NCBI GenBank assembly: GCA_051651645.1
Contig: JBOFSR010000101.1
Span: forward strand, 1 to 23,360
Source of the DNA: JBOFSR01 sp051651645
GTDB taxonomy: Bacteria > Spirochaetota > Spirochaetia > Treponematales > Treponemataceae
Direction: 5' to 3'
DNA length: 23,360 bases
The notes beneath the pieces are model-generated. The model saw nothing but the letters and a program-made list of their open reading frames with translations, was not told the DNA's origin and made no database searches. Below, piece by piece: positions 7,592-15,522 of the stretch; the first letter of the stretch is position 1; every line of letters begins with the position of its first letter. The translations under genes were made by a program, and so were the position numbers.

Positions 7592-9673
7592 TTATTTTTG
7601 TTGTGCGTCAATGGCAGAAAGATTTAGCCTGCCCATTTTGTCAATTTCAAGAAGCTTAACAGAAATTGACTGTCCTTCTTGAACAACATCGCTCACTTTT
7701 ACAATTTTTTCTTTTGAAAACTTTGAAATATGGCAAAGTCCTTCCTTTCCTGGGAGGATTTCGATAAACGCACCAAAATCCATGATTCGTTTAACGGTTC
7801 CTTCATAAATGCGGCCAACTTCGGGATCTTCAACAATGCCCTTAACTGCAGCTAACGCAGAATCGGCAGCTTTGGTATTTTTTGCATAAATTGTTACCGT
7901 GCCATCGTTATCGGTGTTGATGGTAACTTGGTGTTTTTCTGAGATTGCTTTAATCACCTTGCCACCAGGCCCTATCAACGCACCTAATTTTTCTGGATCA
8001 ATTTTGATTGCAGAAATCTTTGGAGCGTATTCACTCATTTTTTCCGCTGGCTTAGAAATTACTTTATTCATTTCATTCAAAATATGTAATCGTCCCGCTT
8101 TTGCCTGAGACAAAGCTTTTTTCATAATTTCTGTGCTAACGCCTGCGATTTTGATATCCATTTGAAAGCCCGTAATTCCGTCAACTGTTCCTGCAACCTT
8201 AAAATCCATGTCGCCAAGATGATCCTCATCCCCAAGAATATCAGAAAGAACGGCGAATTTGTCGCCATCAGTGATAAGTCCCATTGCGATACCAGCAACA
8301 GGCTTTTTCATAGGAACGCCCGCTTGAAGCATACAAAGTGTTCCGCCACAAACTGTTGCCATAGAAGAAGATCCGTTTGATTCAAGAATTTCAGAAACCA
8401 CGCGAACCGTATATGGGAATGCAGCCTTTGAAGGAACCATTGGCTCGAGTGATCGGCGAGCAAGATTACCATGCCCAATTTCACGACGACCTGTTCCCAT
8501 TCTGCCAACTTCACCAACCGAATAAGGAGGAAAATTGTAATGCAAAATAAAATGCTCTTTGCGGTCTCCATCAATATCATCATAGGATTGCTCATCAAAA
8601 ACAGTTCCTAGCGTTGCAACACAAAGGGATTGCGTCTCGCCACGAGTAAAAAGAGCCGAGCCATGTGGACGAGGCAAAACATCAATTTCACAGGTGATAT
8701 CACGAATTTGCTCGGTGTTTCGACCGTCAAGGCGAAGATTTTTGTCTAAAATATTAGTGCGTAAAATGCGATATTGCATGTCTTCAAAGGAAGCGTCAAA
8801 AAGTTTTTTTTGCGTTTCATCTTCAATTTGCGTTGCGTATTTTTCTTCAAAATCAGACTTTACCTTGTTGATTGCAGCATATCTTTCATGCTTGCCCTTA
8901 ATAAAACATGCAGCTTCAAGTAGTGGATACGCAGCACTTTCAATAATAGCTTTATTTTCAAGTTCAATTTGAAGCGGGCAAAGTGGAAGTTTTTCCAATC
9001 CAACTAAAGCACGTAAATCATCTTGTAACTTACACATAATCTTAATAAACTCTTTTCCCTTTTCAAGTGCCTCTAGCATAATTTCTTCAGAAACTTCGTG
9101 AGCCCCACCTTCAACCATTGTAATTCCCTCAGCAGTTCCTGCAACCACAATTTCCATTTCGGCACTTTCAATTTGCTCAAAAGTCGGATTCATGATGTAT
9201 TCGCCATTTTTATAGCAAATCCGCACACCTGCAACAGGTCCATTAAACGGAATGTCAGAAATATGAACGGCAGCCGAGCTTGCAATAATCGCAAGCATAT
9301 CTGGTGGATTTACTTGATCTGTTGAAATACAGGTTGGAATGAGCTGAATATCTCGACCAAATGAATTTTCAAACAATGGGCGCATTGGACGATCAATAAG
9401 GCGGGAAACCAAAATCTCTTTGTCCTTTGGACGACCCTCACGCTTAACAAAACCGCCAGGAATTTTTCCTGCCGCATAATATTTCTCGTTGTAATCAACG
9501 GTGAGCGGCACGTAGTCTAAGCCTTCTTTTGCGCTTGATGAACAGCAAACTGTTGCGAGAATTGCAGAACCGCCAAACTGTGCATAAATTGTGCCGTTTG
9601 TTTGCTTTGCAAATCGTCCTGTTTCTAAAATTAACTCTTCGTTACCGATTTTGTACGATACTCTTTGAACCAT
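7592..9673 (-). CDS. pnp: Polyribonucleotide nucleotidyltransferase (PNPase)
   Basis: A 693-residue phosphorolytic 3'-5' exoribonuclease; forms a trimer and is part of the RNA degradosome in many bacteria. Seen in order: first RNase PH domain (GRFAKQTNGTIYAQFGGSAI onwards), an all-helical linker, second RNase PH domain with the catalytic region (FPPYSVGEVGRMGTGRREIG, then LESNGSSSMATVCGG), a KH domain (IKIDPEKLGALIGPGGKVIK) and an S1 domain (GRIYEGTVKRIMDFGAFIE ... LCHISKF). Length is normal. The start ATG follows AGAGGAG. It lies 286 bases downstream of rpsO, with an 11-bp stem-loop in between, like the enterobacterial rpsO-pnp layout in which a leader hairpin mediates pnp autoregulation. 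Confidence 0.98.
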   Translation of the reverse strand: MVQRVSYKIGNEELILETGRFAKQTNGTIYAQFGGSAILATVCCSSSAKEGLDYVPLTVDYNEKYYAAGKIPGGFVKREGRPKDKEILVSRLIDRPMRPLFENSFGRDIQLIPTCISTDQVNPPDMLAIIASSAAVHISDIPFNGPVAGVRICYKNGEYIMNPTFEQIESAEMEIVVAGTAEGITMVEGGAHEVSEEIMLEALEKGKEFIKIMCKLQDDLRALVGLEKLPLCPLQIELENKAIIESAAYPLLEAACFIKGKHERYAAINKVKSDFEEKYATQIEDETQKKLFDASFEDMQYRILRTNILDKNLRLDGRNTEQIRDITCEIDVLPRPHGSALFTRGETQSLCVATLGTVFDEQSYDDIDGDRKEHFILHYNFPPYSVGEVGRMGTGRREIGHGNLARRSLEPMVPSKAAFPYTVRVVSEILESNGSSSMATVCGGTLCMLQAGVPMKKPVAGIAMGLITDGDKFAVLSDILGDEDHLGDMDFKVAGTVDGITGFQMDIKIAGVSTEIMKKALSQAKAGRLHILNEMNKVISKPAEKMSEYAPKISAIKIDPEKLGALIGPGGKVIKAISEKHQVTINTDNDGTVTIYAKNTKAADSALAAVKGIVEDPEVGRIYEGTVKRIMDFGAFIEILPGKEGLCHISKFSKEKIVKVSDVVQEGQSISVKLLEIDKMGRLNLSAIDAQQK

Positions 9674-9912
9674 TTTTTACTCCTCTAAAAATAACCCTGA
9701 TAAAATAATGATTGCAGGCAATGGTAATTCCCTTAATCATCAAATCCTTTTGTAAATAACTTAATTTTGCCATATCTACAAAAAATAGAATTTTTTATGC
9801 TAAACCCATGTTTTATGCTCAATTATGAGCGATTTAAAAACTCAAAATGCATAGATGTACCACAAAAAATTCTTTTTGTATGCTACAGCAATTATTTACT
9901 ACTCTAATAAAC
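9674..9912 (-). other. Long pnp leader, no other feature recognised
   Basis: About 240 bases upstream of pnp without an open frame. It ends in the AGAGGAG ribosome binding site of pnp. No clear -35/-10 pair was found on the minus strand, so pnp is probably transcribed from the upstream ribF-rpsO promoter, possibly with an extra promoter not resolved by eye. Confidence 0.4.
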
Positions 9913-9953
9913 ACAAGGATTTACACAAGATAATTCCCTGCATAAATCCTTGT
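9913..9953 (-). promoter_or_regulatory. rpsO-pnp intergenic stem-loop
   Basis: ACAAGGATTTA (9953-9943 on the minus strand) and TAAATCCTTGT (9923-9913) form a perfect 11-bp stem with a 19-nt loop, starting 6 bases after the rpsO stop. The sequence after the stem on the minus strand is GTTTATTAG, a poor T-tract, so it may be an attenuator or an RNase III processing/stability hairpin rather than a full terminator. Confidence 0.65.
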
Positions 9954-9959
9954 AATTTT

Positions 9960-10229
9960 TTATTTACGTAAGCCTAGCTCTTTAATTAAAGCACGGTACG
10001 CTTCAAGTTCTCGACTTTGCAAATATTTTAAAAGTCGTCGGCGTTGGCCAACAATTTTAATCAAACTTCGAGAAGCACTTTTGTCCTTTTTGAACGTTTT
10101 ACAGTGCTCCGTCAATTCTCGAATCCGCTCGGTCATAATTGCAATTTGAACCTGCGCATTCCCTGTGTCTTTTGCATTAGCACCAAATTTTGTAATCAGT
10201 GCTGATGTTTTTTCTTTTGTAAGTGGCAT
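9960..10229 (-). CDS. rpsO: 30S ribosomal protein S15
   Basis: An 89-residue ribosomal protein that binds 16S rRNA and nucleates the platform of the small subunit. The whole protein matches the S15 family, including TGNAQVQIAIMTERIRELTEH, then the conserved SLIKIVGQRRRLLKYL near the C-terminus. Length is normal. The ATG follows AAGGAG at 7 bases. It starts 45 bases after the ribF stop and is followed by the pnp leader, the order ribF-rpsO-pnp being common in bacteria. Confidence 0.98.
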   Translation of the reverse strand: MPLTKEKTSALITKFGANAKDTGNAQVQIAIMTERIRELTEHCKTFKKDKSASRSLIKIVGQRRRLLKYLQSRELEAYRALIKELGLRK

Positions 10230-10274
10230 ACTTACTCCTTAATTAGCTCAAGCCTTCATAACAAGAAAACCCTG

Positions 10275-11099
10275 TTATAAATCCTGAAATAATAGTGTTT
10301 GAATCGTCCATTCATCATTCCAGCTATCAACAAAAAGGTGAAAATCATTTTCATCAATTTGTAAAAGGCCTTGAAGAACTGAAAAATCATTGTCAGGTGA
10401 TTTTTGAATCCAAACACGATACTGCCCAACGGGCGGTATAATTTGCGATAAAACAGCTTTTTTTGTGGAAAAAACCGTTTTAGAAATTTCATTTTTTTTA
10501 GTCCATGTGCAATTTTGCATATCGAGCGTGTACGAAAAGCCCAAAAGTTTATAAGCCGTTTGAAAATCCGCTTGTAGGATTGCACGGCGAATCAATGAAG
10601 AGCTAATCCTTTGCTCATCGCACGTTAAGCTTTTTGCAAAAAAGACAGAAATTTTGTGCTTTTTGGCAAACGTTTGTATTTCGCTCATTCCCGTATCAAG
10701 TCCTGATCCGCAACGAAAATCTTCGCCCACGGCTAAAAACTTTACCGCACACCAATCGCAAAGCCGTGCCAAAAAATCGCTTCCTTGCAGTATACTAAAA
10801 TTTGCAGAAAAGTCAATTAAAACAACAAAATCAAAGCCATAATTTTCAAATTTTTTCATTCTCAACGCATGCGTTGACAGCTCCCCTGCAAAATCGTGTT
10901 TTTCTTTTATTGAACGAGGCAGCGTCTGGAACGTGATTATGCCTGCCTTGCACAGGGGATTATTTTTTTTGAAATCAAAAACAGCATCAAAAAGCGAGGT
11001 ATGCCCCAAGTGCGGCCCATCAAAACCGCCAATGGTAACAGCCGAACCCTGCTCAAAAAAACTATCATGCGTAAGTGAATCCCAATAAAACGTTTTCAA
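10275..11099 (-). CDS. ribF: RibF-like FAD synthetase with a reduced flavokinase region
   Basis: Starts at TTG 11099 (MKTFYWDSL), 6 bases after GAGG; an upstream in-frame TTG at 11111 would overlap that ribosome binding site. 274 residues, shorter than the usual 300-320. The N-terminal adenylyltransferase domain is intact: TIGGFDGPHLGH (residues 22-33), FLAVGEDFRCGSG (121-133) and RISSSLIRRAIL (164-175), matching the family's FDGxHxGH and STxIR motifs. From about residue 188 the protein should continue into a riboflavin kinase domain of about 130 residues with a GxxxGxPTAN motif; here only about 85 residues follow and that motif is missing (PPVGQYRVWI is the only part that resembles it). Known role: FMN and FAD synthesis. 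Kinase activity is doubtful. Confidence 0.85.
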   Translation of the reverse strand: MKTFYWDSLTHDSFFEQGSAVTIGGFDGPHLGHTSLFDAVFDFKKNNPLCKAGIITFQTLPRSIKEKHDFAGELSTHALRMKKFENYGFDFVVLIDFSANFSILQGSDFLARLCDWCAVKFLAVGEDFRCGSGLDTGMSEIQTFAKKHKISVFFAKSLTCDEQRISSSLIRRAILQADFQTAYKLLGFSYTLDMQNCTWTKKNEISKTVFSTKKAVLSQIIPPVGQYRVWIQKSPDNDFSVLQGLLQIDENDFHLFVDSWNDEWTIQTLLFQDL

Positions 11100-11137
11100 A
11101 AAAAACCTCAATTAAATGGCAAGTTTTGCTCACCCAT

Positions 11138-11165
11138 TCTATATAAAAAAACGAGTGCCTGTCAA
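11138..11165 (-). promoter_or_regulatory. Promoter for ribF-rpsO-pnp
   Basis: On the minus strand, TTGACA (11165-11160) and TATAGA (11143-11138) with a 16-base spacer. The start near 11131 leaves a leader of only about 30 bases, which rules out an FMN riboswitch. Confidence 0.6.
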
Positions 11166-11198
11166 ACCGCCACGCAATTTATTTTACTATTTTAGGAT

Positions 11199-11216
11199 AA
11201 AAAAGCAATCAGCTTT
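11199..11216 (-). terminator. Possible short terminator of the nitroreductase gene
   Basis: On the minus strand AAAGC-TGATT-GCTTT followed by more T, 9 bases after the stop codon. The stem is only five pairs, so this is a weak call. Confidence 0.35.
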
Positions 11217-11224
11217 GTGCGTAG

Positions 11225-11884
11225 CTATTTCCACTGAAAATTTTTGCTGCCAGCACCAATCTCAAAGTGATATTTTACAATGCCAAGATCGACTTTTGTG
11301 TAAAAACCGAATCCAGAAATTTGCACATCAACGATATTCTCGAAAGCATTAAAAATAAATTTTTGTTGATTTAACGCCGTAGGTGCATACAAAGCACTTT
11401 CAACGCCATTTATAAACCATTGTGGTCTTTGACTTTTAGGGTGTATAACCTGATCAAGCGTTTTAGATTTTGGCCTCATCCCTTCTTTTTCGATATAGCC
11501 GATTGAAATAACGCATACGATTTTTGTGTCGGCGGGAGCTTTTACGGCTTTTTTATTATACGTTCCGCCAACCCAGCAGGTGCCAAGCCCGAGTTCAACT
11601 GCCTTTAAAAGAATTTTTTCGCCAAAATAGCCAACTTTTTCGTCAAGATTTTTTTCTTTTTTTCCTGAAAACACAATAAAATTATGAGCATTTTCAAATT
11701 TTCCATAGCGAGCTAAAAGACTGTCAAATACAGTTGTGTCATTGCAGACAAGGTCAATATGTAAGCCGCTTTCTTTTTTTTGCTCCAAAATAAAATCATT
11801 GAGTGTTGCAATAATTTGTGGCTCCAATTCTCTTTTTTGATATGATCGAATTGAGCGTCTGTTTTTTATTAATTCAGTATTCAT
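11225..11884 (-). CDS. Nitroreductase-family flavoprotein (TM1586-like)
   Basis: A 219-residue protein of the nitroreductase fold, closest in layout to the TM1586-type (internally duplicated, single-chain) subgroup. Seen: the N-terminal FMN-phosphate motif NRRSIRSY (residues 8-15), the central ILLKAVELGLGTCWVGGTYN, and a second-half motif QRPQWFINGVESALYAPTALNQQKF that is typical of this subgroup. It probably binds FMN and reduces nitro compounds, quinones or similar using NAD(P)H; the true substrate is not known. The gene has its own consensus promoter and a GGAGG ribosome binding site, and is separate from ribF, although an FMN enzyme next to a flavin gene may be meaningful. Confidence 0.85.
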   Translation of the reverse strand: MNTELIKNRRSIRSYQKRELEPQIIATLNDFILEQKKESGLHIDLVCNDTTVFDSLLARYGKFENAHNFIVFSGKKEKNLDEKVGYFGEKILLKAVELGLGTCWVGGTYNKKAVKAPADTKIVCVISIGYIEKEGMRPKSKTLDQVIHPKSQRPQWFINGVESALYAPTALNQQKFIFNAFENIVDVQISGFGFYTKVDLGIVKYHFEIGAGSKNFQWK

Positions 11885-11901
11885 AATGCCTCCGAAAAAA
11901 A

Positions 11902-11930
11902 ATTGTAGAGGGAATATTGTACCATGTCAA
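11902..11930 (-). promoter_or_regulatory. Consensus promoter for the nitroreductase gene
   Basis: On the minus strand, TTGACA (11930-11925), 17-base spacer, TACAAT (11907-11902). Transcription would start about 11 bases before the ATG, leaving just the GGAGG ribosome binding site in the leader. Confidence 0.75.
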
Positions 11931-12023
11931 GTTAAAAAATGCGTATACTTTTATACTTTTTTCACAATGCAGAAAATGCTTTATCAGGATTTCTTGTTTT
12001 TCTCAAAATCTAATTCTTTATGC

Positions 12024-12052
12024 TTGATTTTTTGGCTATTATTTTCTACTAT
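12024..12052 (+). promoter_or_regulatory. Promoter for tex
   Basis: TTGATT (12024-12029) and TACTAT (12047-12052) with a 17-base spacer; start near 12059, leader of about 38 bases with GGGAG before the ATG. Confidence 0.6.
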
Positions 12053-12096
12053 GAAAAACACTTAAAAAATATTTTTTAACACTTTGTGGGAGCATT

Positions 12097-14484
12097 ATGG
12101 AATTTACGCAAGAAAGCATTGATTCGCTCGTAGTAAACGAGATGGACATTTTAAAACGAATTGCTGAGGAATTAAATATTCGTGTACAACAAGTTGCATC
12201 TGTTGTATCGCTTGTGCAAGAAGGGTGTACAATCCCTTTTATTTCGCGATATCGAAAAGAGGCTCACGGCTCATTGGATGAGGTGCAAGTTCGTGATTGT
12301 GATCACAACTTTAAGTCTTACACGAATTTGGAAACACGGCGCCTCGAAATTGTAAAAGGCGTTTTTGCTCAAGGAAAACTTTCTGAGGATTTGTATAAAA
12401 ATATTATGAAGGCAAGTACGATGACCGAGCTTGAGGATTTATGGGCTCCCTTCAAAAAGAAAAAGAAAACTCGCGGAATGCTTGCAATTGAGCGAGGGCT
12501 TGAACCACTTGCAGAAATTATGCTCGCCGAAGATGAGATGACGGTTGAAGCAAAGGCAAATGAATTTATTGTGCTTGAGGCTGAAACTGACGAGCTAAAA
12601 GTTCTTGACGCGAGTGCTGCCATTCAAGGAGCAATGGATATTCTTGCTGAGCGAGTCTCGTCAAATACTGACAATCGTGCAAAGGTGCGTGATTTTTATT
12701 TAAGCACTGGGCTGATTTTGGTAAAAGGGCTTGGTAGCGAAAATGACATGAAAACGTCAGTGTATCAAATGTATTGGGATTACAAAGAAGCCCTTAATCA
12801 AATTAAGCCACATCGTATTTTGGCAATTAATCGTGGCGAGCGTGAAGAAAAACTTGAGGTAACAATTGATGTGGACGTTGAGGGTGCGGTTGACATGCTT
12901 AAGCGATCGTATAGCATTTATAACAAATATCATGCTGATTCAGTGGAGGATGGCTTGGTTCGATTGCTTTCGCCTGCTGTTGTGCGTGAAATACGCGGGG
13001 ACTTGCGTGATACAGCGGACGAGCACGGCATTGGTGTTTTTAGCGAAAACCTCAAAAATCTTTTAATGCAACAACCAATCAAGGGAACACGGATTCTTGG
13101 CGTTGACCCTGGTTTGCGAACGGGAACAAAATGTGCATCTCTTGATGAAACAGGAAAATATTTGGGATATTTTGTTATGTATCAACATAACGAGGCAGAA
13201 AGTGCGGCGGCTATCCGCAAGGCAATTTTGCAGCATAAAATCCAGCTTGTGGCAATTGGCAATGGAACGGGATCGCGTGAAGCACAAGAAATTGTGAGCA
13301 AGGTAATTAACGAACACTTTCCTGACGTTTTATATACTGTCGTTGATGAAGATGGGGCGTCTGTCTATTCTGCAAGTGATACGGCACGTGAAGAATTCCC
13401 TGATCTTGATTTAACCATTCGGGGAGCAATTTCAATTGGGCGTCGTTTGCAAGATCCTCTTGCGGAGTTGGTAAAAATTGATCCAAAATCAATTGGTGTC
13501 GGACTTTATCAGCATGATTTAAATCAAAAAAAGCTTTCAGAAATGCTTGATGAAGTGGTTGGATCTGTGGTAAATAACGTTGGTGTCAATATTAACACGG
13601 CATCTTTTTCACTTTTAAAATACGTTTCTGGCATTAATGGAACGCTTGCAAAAAAAATTGTTGCCTATCGTGATACAAATGGTAAAATTACAAGTCGTGA
13701 TGATTTAAATAAAATTAGCGGCATGGGAGCAAAATCTTTTGAGCAGTGTGCAGGATTTTTGAAAATCCCTGAAAGTAGCAATCCTCTTGATAATACGTGG
13801 GTGCATCCTGAAAATTATGACGCGGCAACAGTGATTTACAAATTTGTTGCGGAGAAAAAAAATGTTTCTGCGGATGTAAAAAAGGAATTAAAGGATCAAT
13901 ATAAGCTTGGCGAGCAAACAATCAGCGATATAATAGAAGAAATTAAAAAGCCAAACCGAGATCCGCGCGATGGCTACCCAAAACCGATTATGCAAAAAGG
14001 CGTGGTAACCTTTGAAGACTTAAAAGAAGGCATGAAAGTTACGGGGAAAATAAAAAATGTTGTTGATTTTGGTGCTTTTGTGGATTTGGGCATTAAAGAA
14101 ACGGCTCTTTTGCATATTTCCGAATTATCGGATACATACGTTGCTGATCCAATGGAAGTGTTGAAGGTTGGAGACATAAAAGAATGTCGAATTATTGGCC
14201 TTGACCTTGATCGTAGGCGAATTAGCCTTTCTCTTAAAAGCGATTCTGCGGCACGTTCAAGCAGCATGGGAGGCTCAACTGTCGCGACAAATGCGGACGG
14301 AACAGCAAAGAAGCGAGTAGTTGTGGCAAAAAAAGCAGGCGATACAGCAGGATCAGCATACGAGCGACCTTCTCGTCCCCAAAATGATCGCAATGACCGC
14401 GGCAACCGCAATTCCTATGGAAGCAAAGAAGATGACGGCATGACATACAACCCCTTTGCCGCCTTGTTGAACAAAAAAAAGTAA
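12097..14484 (+). CDS. tex: Tex-type RNA-binding transcription accessory protein
   Basis: A 795-residue protein. Seen: N-terminal Tex helical domain (VQQVASVVSLVQEGCTIPFI, SRYRKEAHGSLDEVQVRD), an RNase H-like YqgF domain from about residue 328 (GTRILGVDPGLRTGTKCA), a helix-hairpin-helix pair at about 490-560 (VGVNINTASFSLLKYVSGI, ISGMGAKSFEQCAGFLKIP) and an S1 RNA-binding domain at about 645-715 (GMKVTGKIKNVVDFGAFVDL). The last 75 residues are a low-complexity basic/polar tail (RPSRPQNDRNDRGNRNS) ending NPFAALLNKKK. Known role: binds RNA and affects transcription; the bacterial relative of Spt6. It is a single gene with its own promoter and terminator. Full length and intact. Confidence 0.97.
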   Translation: MEFTQESIDSLVVNEMDILKRIAEELNIRVQQVASVVSLVQEGCTIPFISRYRKEAHGSLDEVQVRDCDHNFKSYTNLETRRLEIVKGVFAQGKLSEDLYKNIMKASTMTELEDLWAPFKKKKKTRGMLAIERGLEPLAEIMLAEDEMTVEAKANEFIVLEAETDELKVLDASAAIQGAMDILAERVSSNTDNRAKVRDFYLSTGLILVKGLGSENDMKTSVYQMYWDYKEALNQIKPHRILAINRGEREEKLEVTIDVDVEGAVDMLKRSYSIYNKYHADSVEDGLVRLLSPAVVREIRGDLRDTADEHGIGVFSENLKNLLMQQPIKGTRILGVDPGLRTGTKCASLDETGKYLGYFVMYQHNEAESAAAIRKAILQHKIQLVAIGNGTGSREAQEIVSKVINEHFPDVLYTVVDEDGASVYSASDTAREEFPDLDLTIRGAISIGRRLQDPLAELVKIDPKSIGVGLYQHDLNQKKLSEMLDEVVGSVVNNVGVNINTASFSLLKYVSGINGTLAKKIVAYRDTNGKITSRDDLNKISGMGAKSFEQCAGFLKIPESSNPLDNTWVHPENYDAATVIYKFVAEKKNVSADVKKELKDQYKLGEQTISDIIEEIKKPNRDPRDGYPKPIMQKGVVTFEDLKEGMKVTGKIKNVVDFGAFVDLGIKETALLHISELSDTYVADPMEVLKVGDIKECRIIGLDLDRRRISLSLKSDSAARSSSMGGSTVATNADGTAKKRVVVAKKAGDTAGSAYERPSRPQNDRNDRGNRNSYGSKEDDGMTYNPFAALLNKKK

Positions 14485-14520
14485 AAAAAATATACACCTA
14501 AAGATGGTGTTAGGAAAGTA

Positions 14521-14557
14521 AAAGGCTCAGCCAGCATAATGTGATTGAGCTTTTTTT
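14521..14557 (+). terminator. Rho-independent terminator of tex
   Basis: AAAGGCTCA (14521-14529) pairs with TGAGCTTTT (14546-14554), with one G-T pair, followed by a T-tract to 14557. It lies 37 bases after the tex stop. Confidence 0.75.
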
Positions 14558-14582
14558 ATAGTATGAATTATTACATAAGATT

Positions 14583-14611
14583 TTGAAAAGAGCATACTAT
14601 ATGGTTTATAA
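14583..14611 (+). promoter_or_regulatory. Possible promoter for the small unknown gene
   Basis: TTGAAA (14583-14588) and TTATAA (14606-14611), spacer 17. It leaves a leader of about 38 bases with AGGAGG at 14645-14650. Confidence 0.45.
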
Positions 14612-14655
14612 AATATTAGGGTTCATCATAAAAATATAAAATTTAGGAGGTTTTT

Positions 14656-14964
14656 ATGATTGTATCGGCATGCAGAGACGGTAAATCATCGTATGCATTT
14701 GTGATTCCCAAGAAGGAAAGAGATAAAAACTTTAAAAAAGATTGGCAAGATGTCATGCTATTGCTACCCGAAAAAGACAATGAAAGAAAGATAATTATCA
14801 AAATTACTCCAAGTTTTTGGAAGGACTGCCATAAAATAAAAGGTCGTGAGGTAAAAGCATGGCTTACTGAGAATAATTTTATTGACTGGCCAAGGAGAAA
14901 ACCTTATAAATTTAATTTAGAACTTGTTAGTGATAATATATTTCGTTTATCTTTAATTTCATAG
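14656..14964 (+). CDS. Small soluble protein of unknown function
   Basis: A 102-residue protein with no signal peptide and no membrane segment. The start is well supported: AGGAGG ends 5 bases before the ATG and a promoter-like pair lies upstream. It is rich in Lys and aromatic residues, with the segment MIVSACRDGKSSYAFVIPKK at the start and ITPSFWKDCHKIKGREVKAW in the middle. The pattern of alternating strands and one helix suggests a small alpha/beta fold. I do not recognise the family. It is a single gene between the tex terminator and palindromic element copy 2; nothing in its context gives a function. Confidence 0.7.
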   Translation: MIVSACRDGKSSYAFVIPKKERDKNFKKDWQDVMLLLPEKDNERKIIIKITPSFWKDCHKIKGREVKAWLTENNFIDWPRRKPYKFNLELVSDNIFRLSLIS

Positions 14965-15067
14965 AATTTTATTAAATAATATGTACAGAAAATATAAATT
15001 TCCAAAACATAGAATGATTTTTTTTACAGAATCTTTTTTGGCTCTCATTGCGTTGTTAATTATTTTA

Positions 15068-15076
15068 TGGTATTCT
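15068..15076 (+). promoter_or_regulatory. Possible extended -10 promoter for fliQR
   Basis: TGGTATTCT resembles the extended -10 TGGTATAAT upstream of element copy 1. No good -35 is visible. If used, element copy 2 would be in the mRNA leader. Confidence 0.4.
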
Positions 15077-15103
15077 GCAGTAATAGTTTTTTGAATACGT
15101 GTT

Positions 15104-15204
15104 GCGTTAGGGATTGTAGTGGTATACTTTTTGTCTTGCGATAGCAAGATAAAAAGATACAATCGGAAAGCCCGACGGCGAAACGAAGTGAAGCCGTAAC
15201 GCCC
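15104..15204 (+). repeat. Dispersed palindromic element, copy 2 (101 nt)
   Basis: Begins GCGTTAGGGATTG and ends CCGTAACGCCC. Outer stem GCGTTA/TAACGC; 3' arm ACGGC/GCCGT; long internal arm GTATACTTTTTGTCTTGC pairing with GCAAGATAAAAAGATAC across a GATA loop, with one bulged A and one G-T pair. GATTG can also pair with CAATC at the base of this arm. Confidence 0.88.
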
Positions 15205-15252
15205 AAGAAAAAATAATTTTACGTAGTATATATCTTCTAATAGGAGGCAGTT

Positions 15253-15522
15253 ATGACAGTTGGAGAAATTGTTTCGCTGATGAGAGGTGGCATTTTTCAA
15301 GTTTTATTATTGGCTTCGCCAATTTTACTTGCAGCGTTGATTGTGGGCTTGATTGTAGCAATTTTTCAAGCGGTTACCTCAATTCAAGAGCAAACGCTCA
15401 CCTTTGTGCCAAAAATTTTTGCCATTTTGGGAATGCTTGCCTTGCTTGGGGGCTGGATGTTCACGGCAATGCGACAATACGCTATCAGTCTTTTTAGTGC
15501 AATTTCAACAATTACGCGATAA
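15253..15522 (+). CDS. fliQ: Flagellar export apparatus protein FliQ
   Basis: An 89-residue inner-membrane protein of the flagellar type III export gate. Two transmembrane helices are visible (residues about 13-37 and 51-72), with the conserved loop SIQEQTLTFVPKI between them, which is diagnostic for FliQ/SctS. Length is normal. The ATG follows AGGAGG at 5 bases. Its stop overlaps the fliR start by one base (TAATG). In most flagellated bacteria, including Treponema, fliP lies directly upstream; here it does not: the upstream neighbour is an unrelated small gene and palindromic element copy 2. Confidence 0.97.
   Translation: MTVGEIVSLMRGGIFQVLLLASPILLAALIVGLIVAIFQAVTSIQEQTLTFVPKIFAILGMLALLGGWMFTAMRQYAISLFSAISTITR

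Larger units (their letters stand above)
14965..15252 (+). other. fliQ leader region with extended -10 and palindromic element
   Basis: About 290 bases without a gene. It holds an extended -10 (TGGTATTCT, 15068-15076), palindromic element copy 2 (15104-15204) and the AGGAGG ribosome binding site of fliQ at 15242-15247. The stretch 14965-15060 has no recognised feature. Confidence 0.6.

Noticed and set aside
11100..11137. FMN riboswitch upstream of ribF
   Set aside because: The predicted leader is only about 30 bases, far too short for the roughly 120-nt RFN element, and its conserved blocks are not seen.
13974..14411. 145-residue minus-strand open frame inside tex
   Set aside because: It is antisense to the strongly supported tex S1 domain and has no ribosome binding site.
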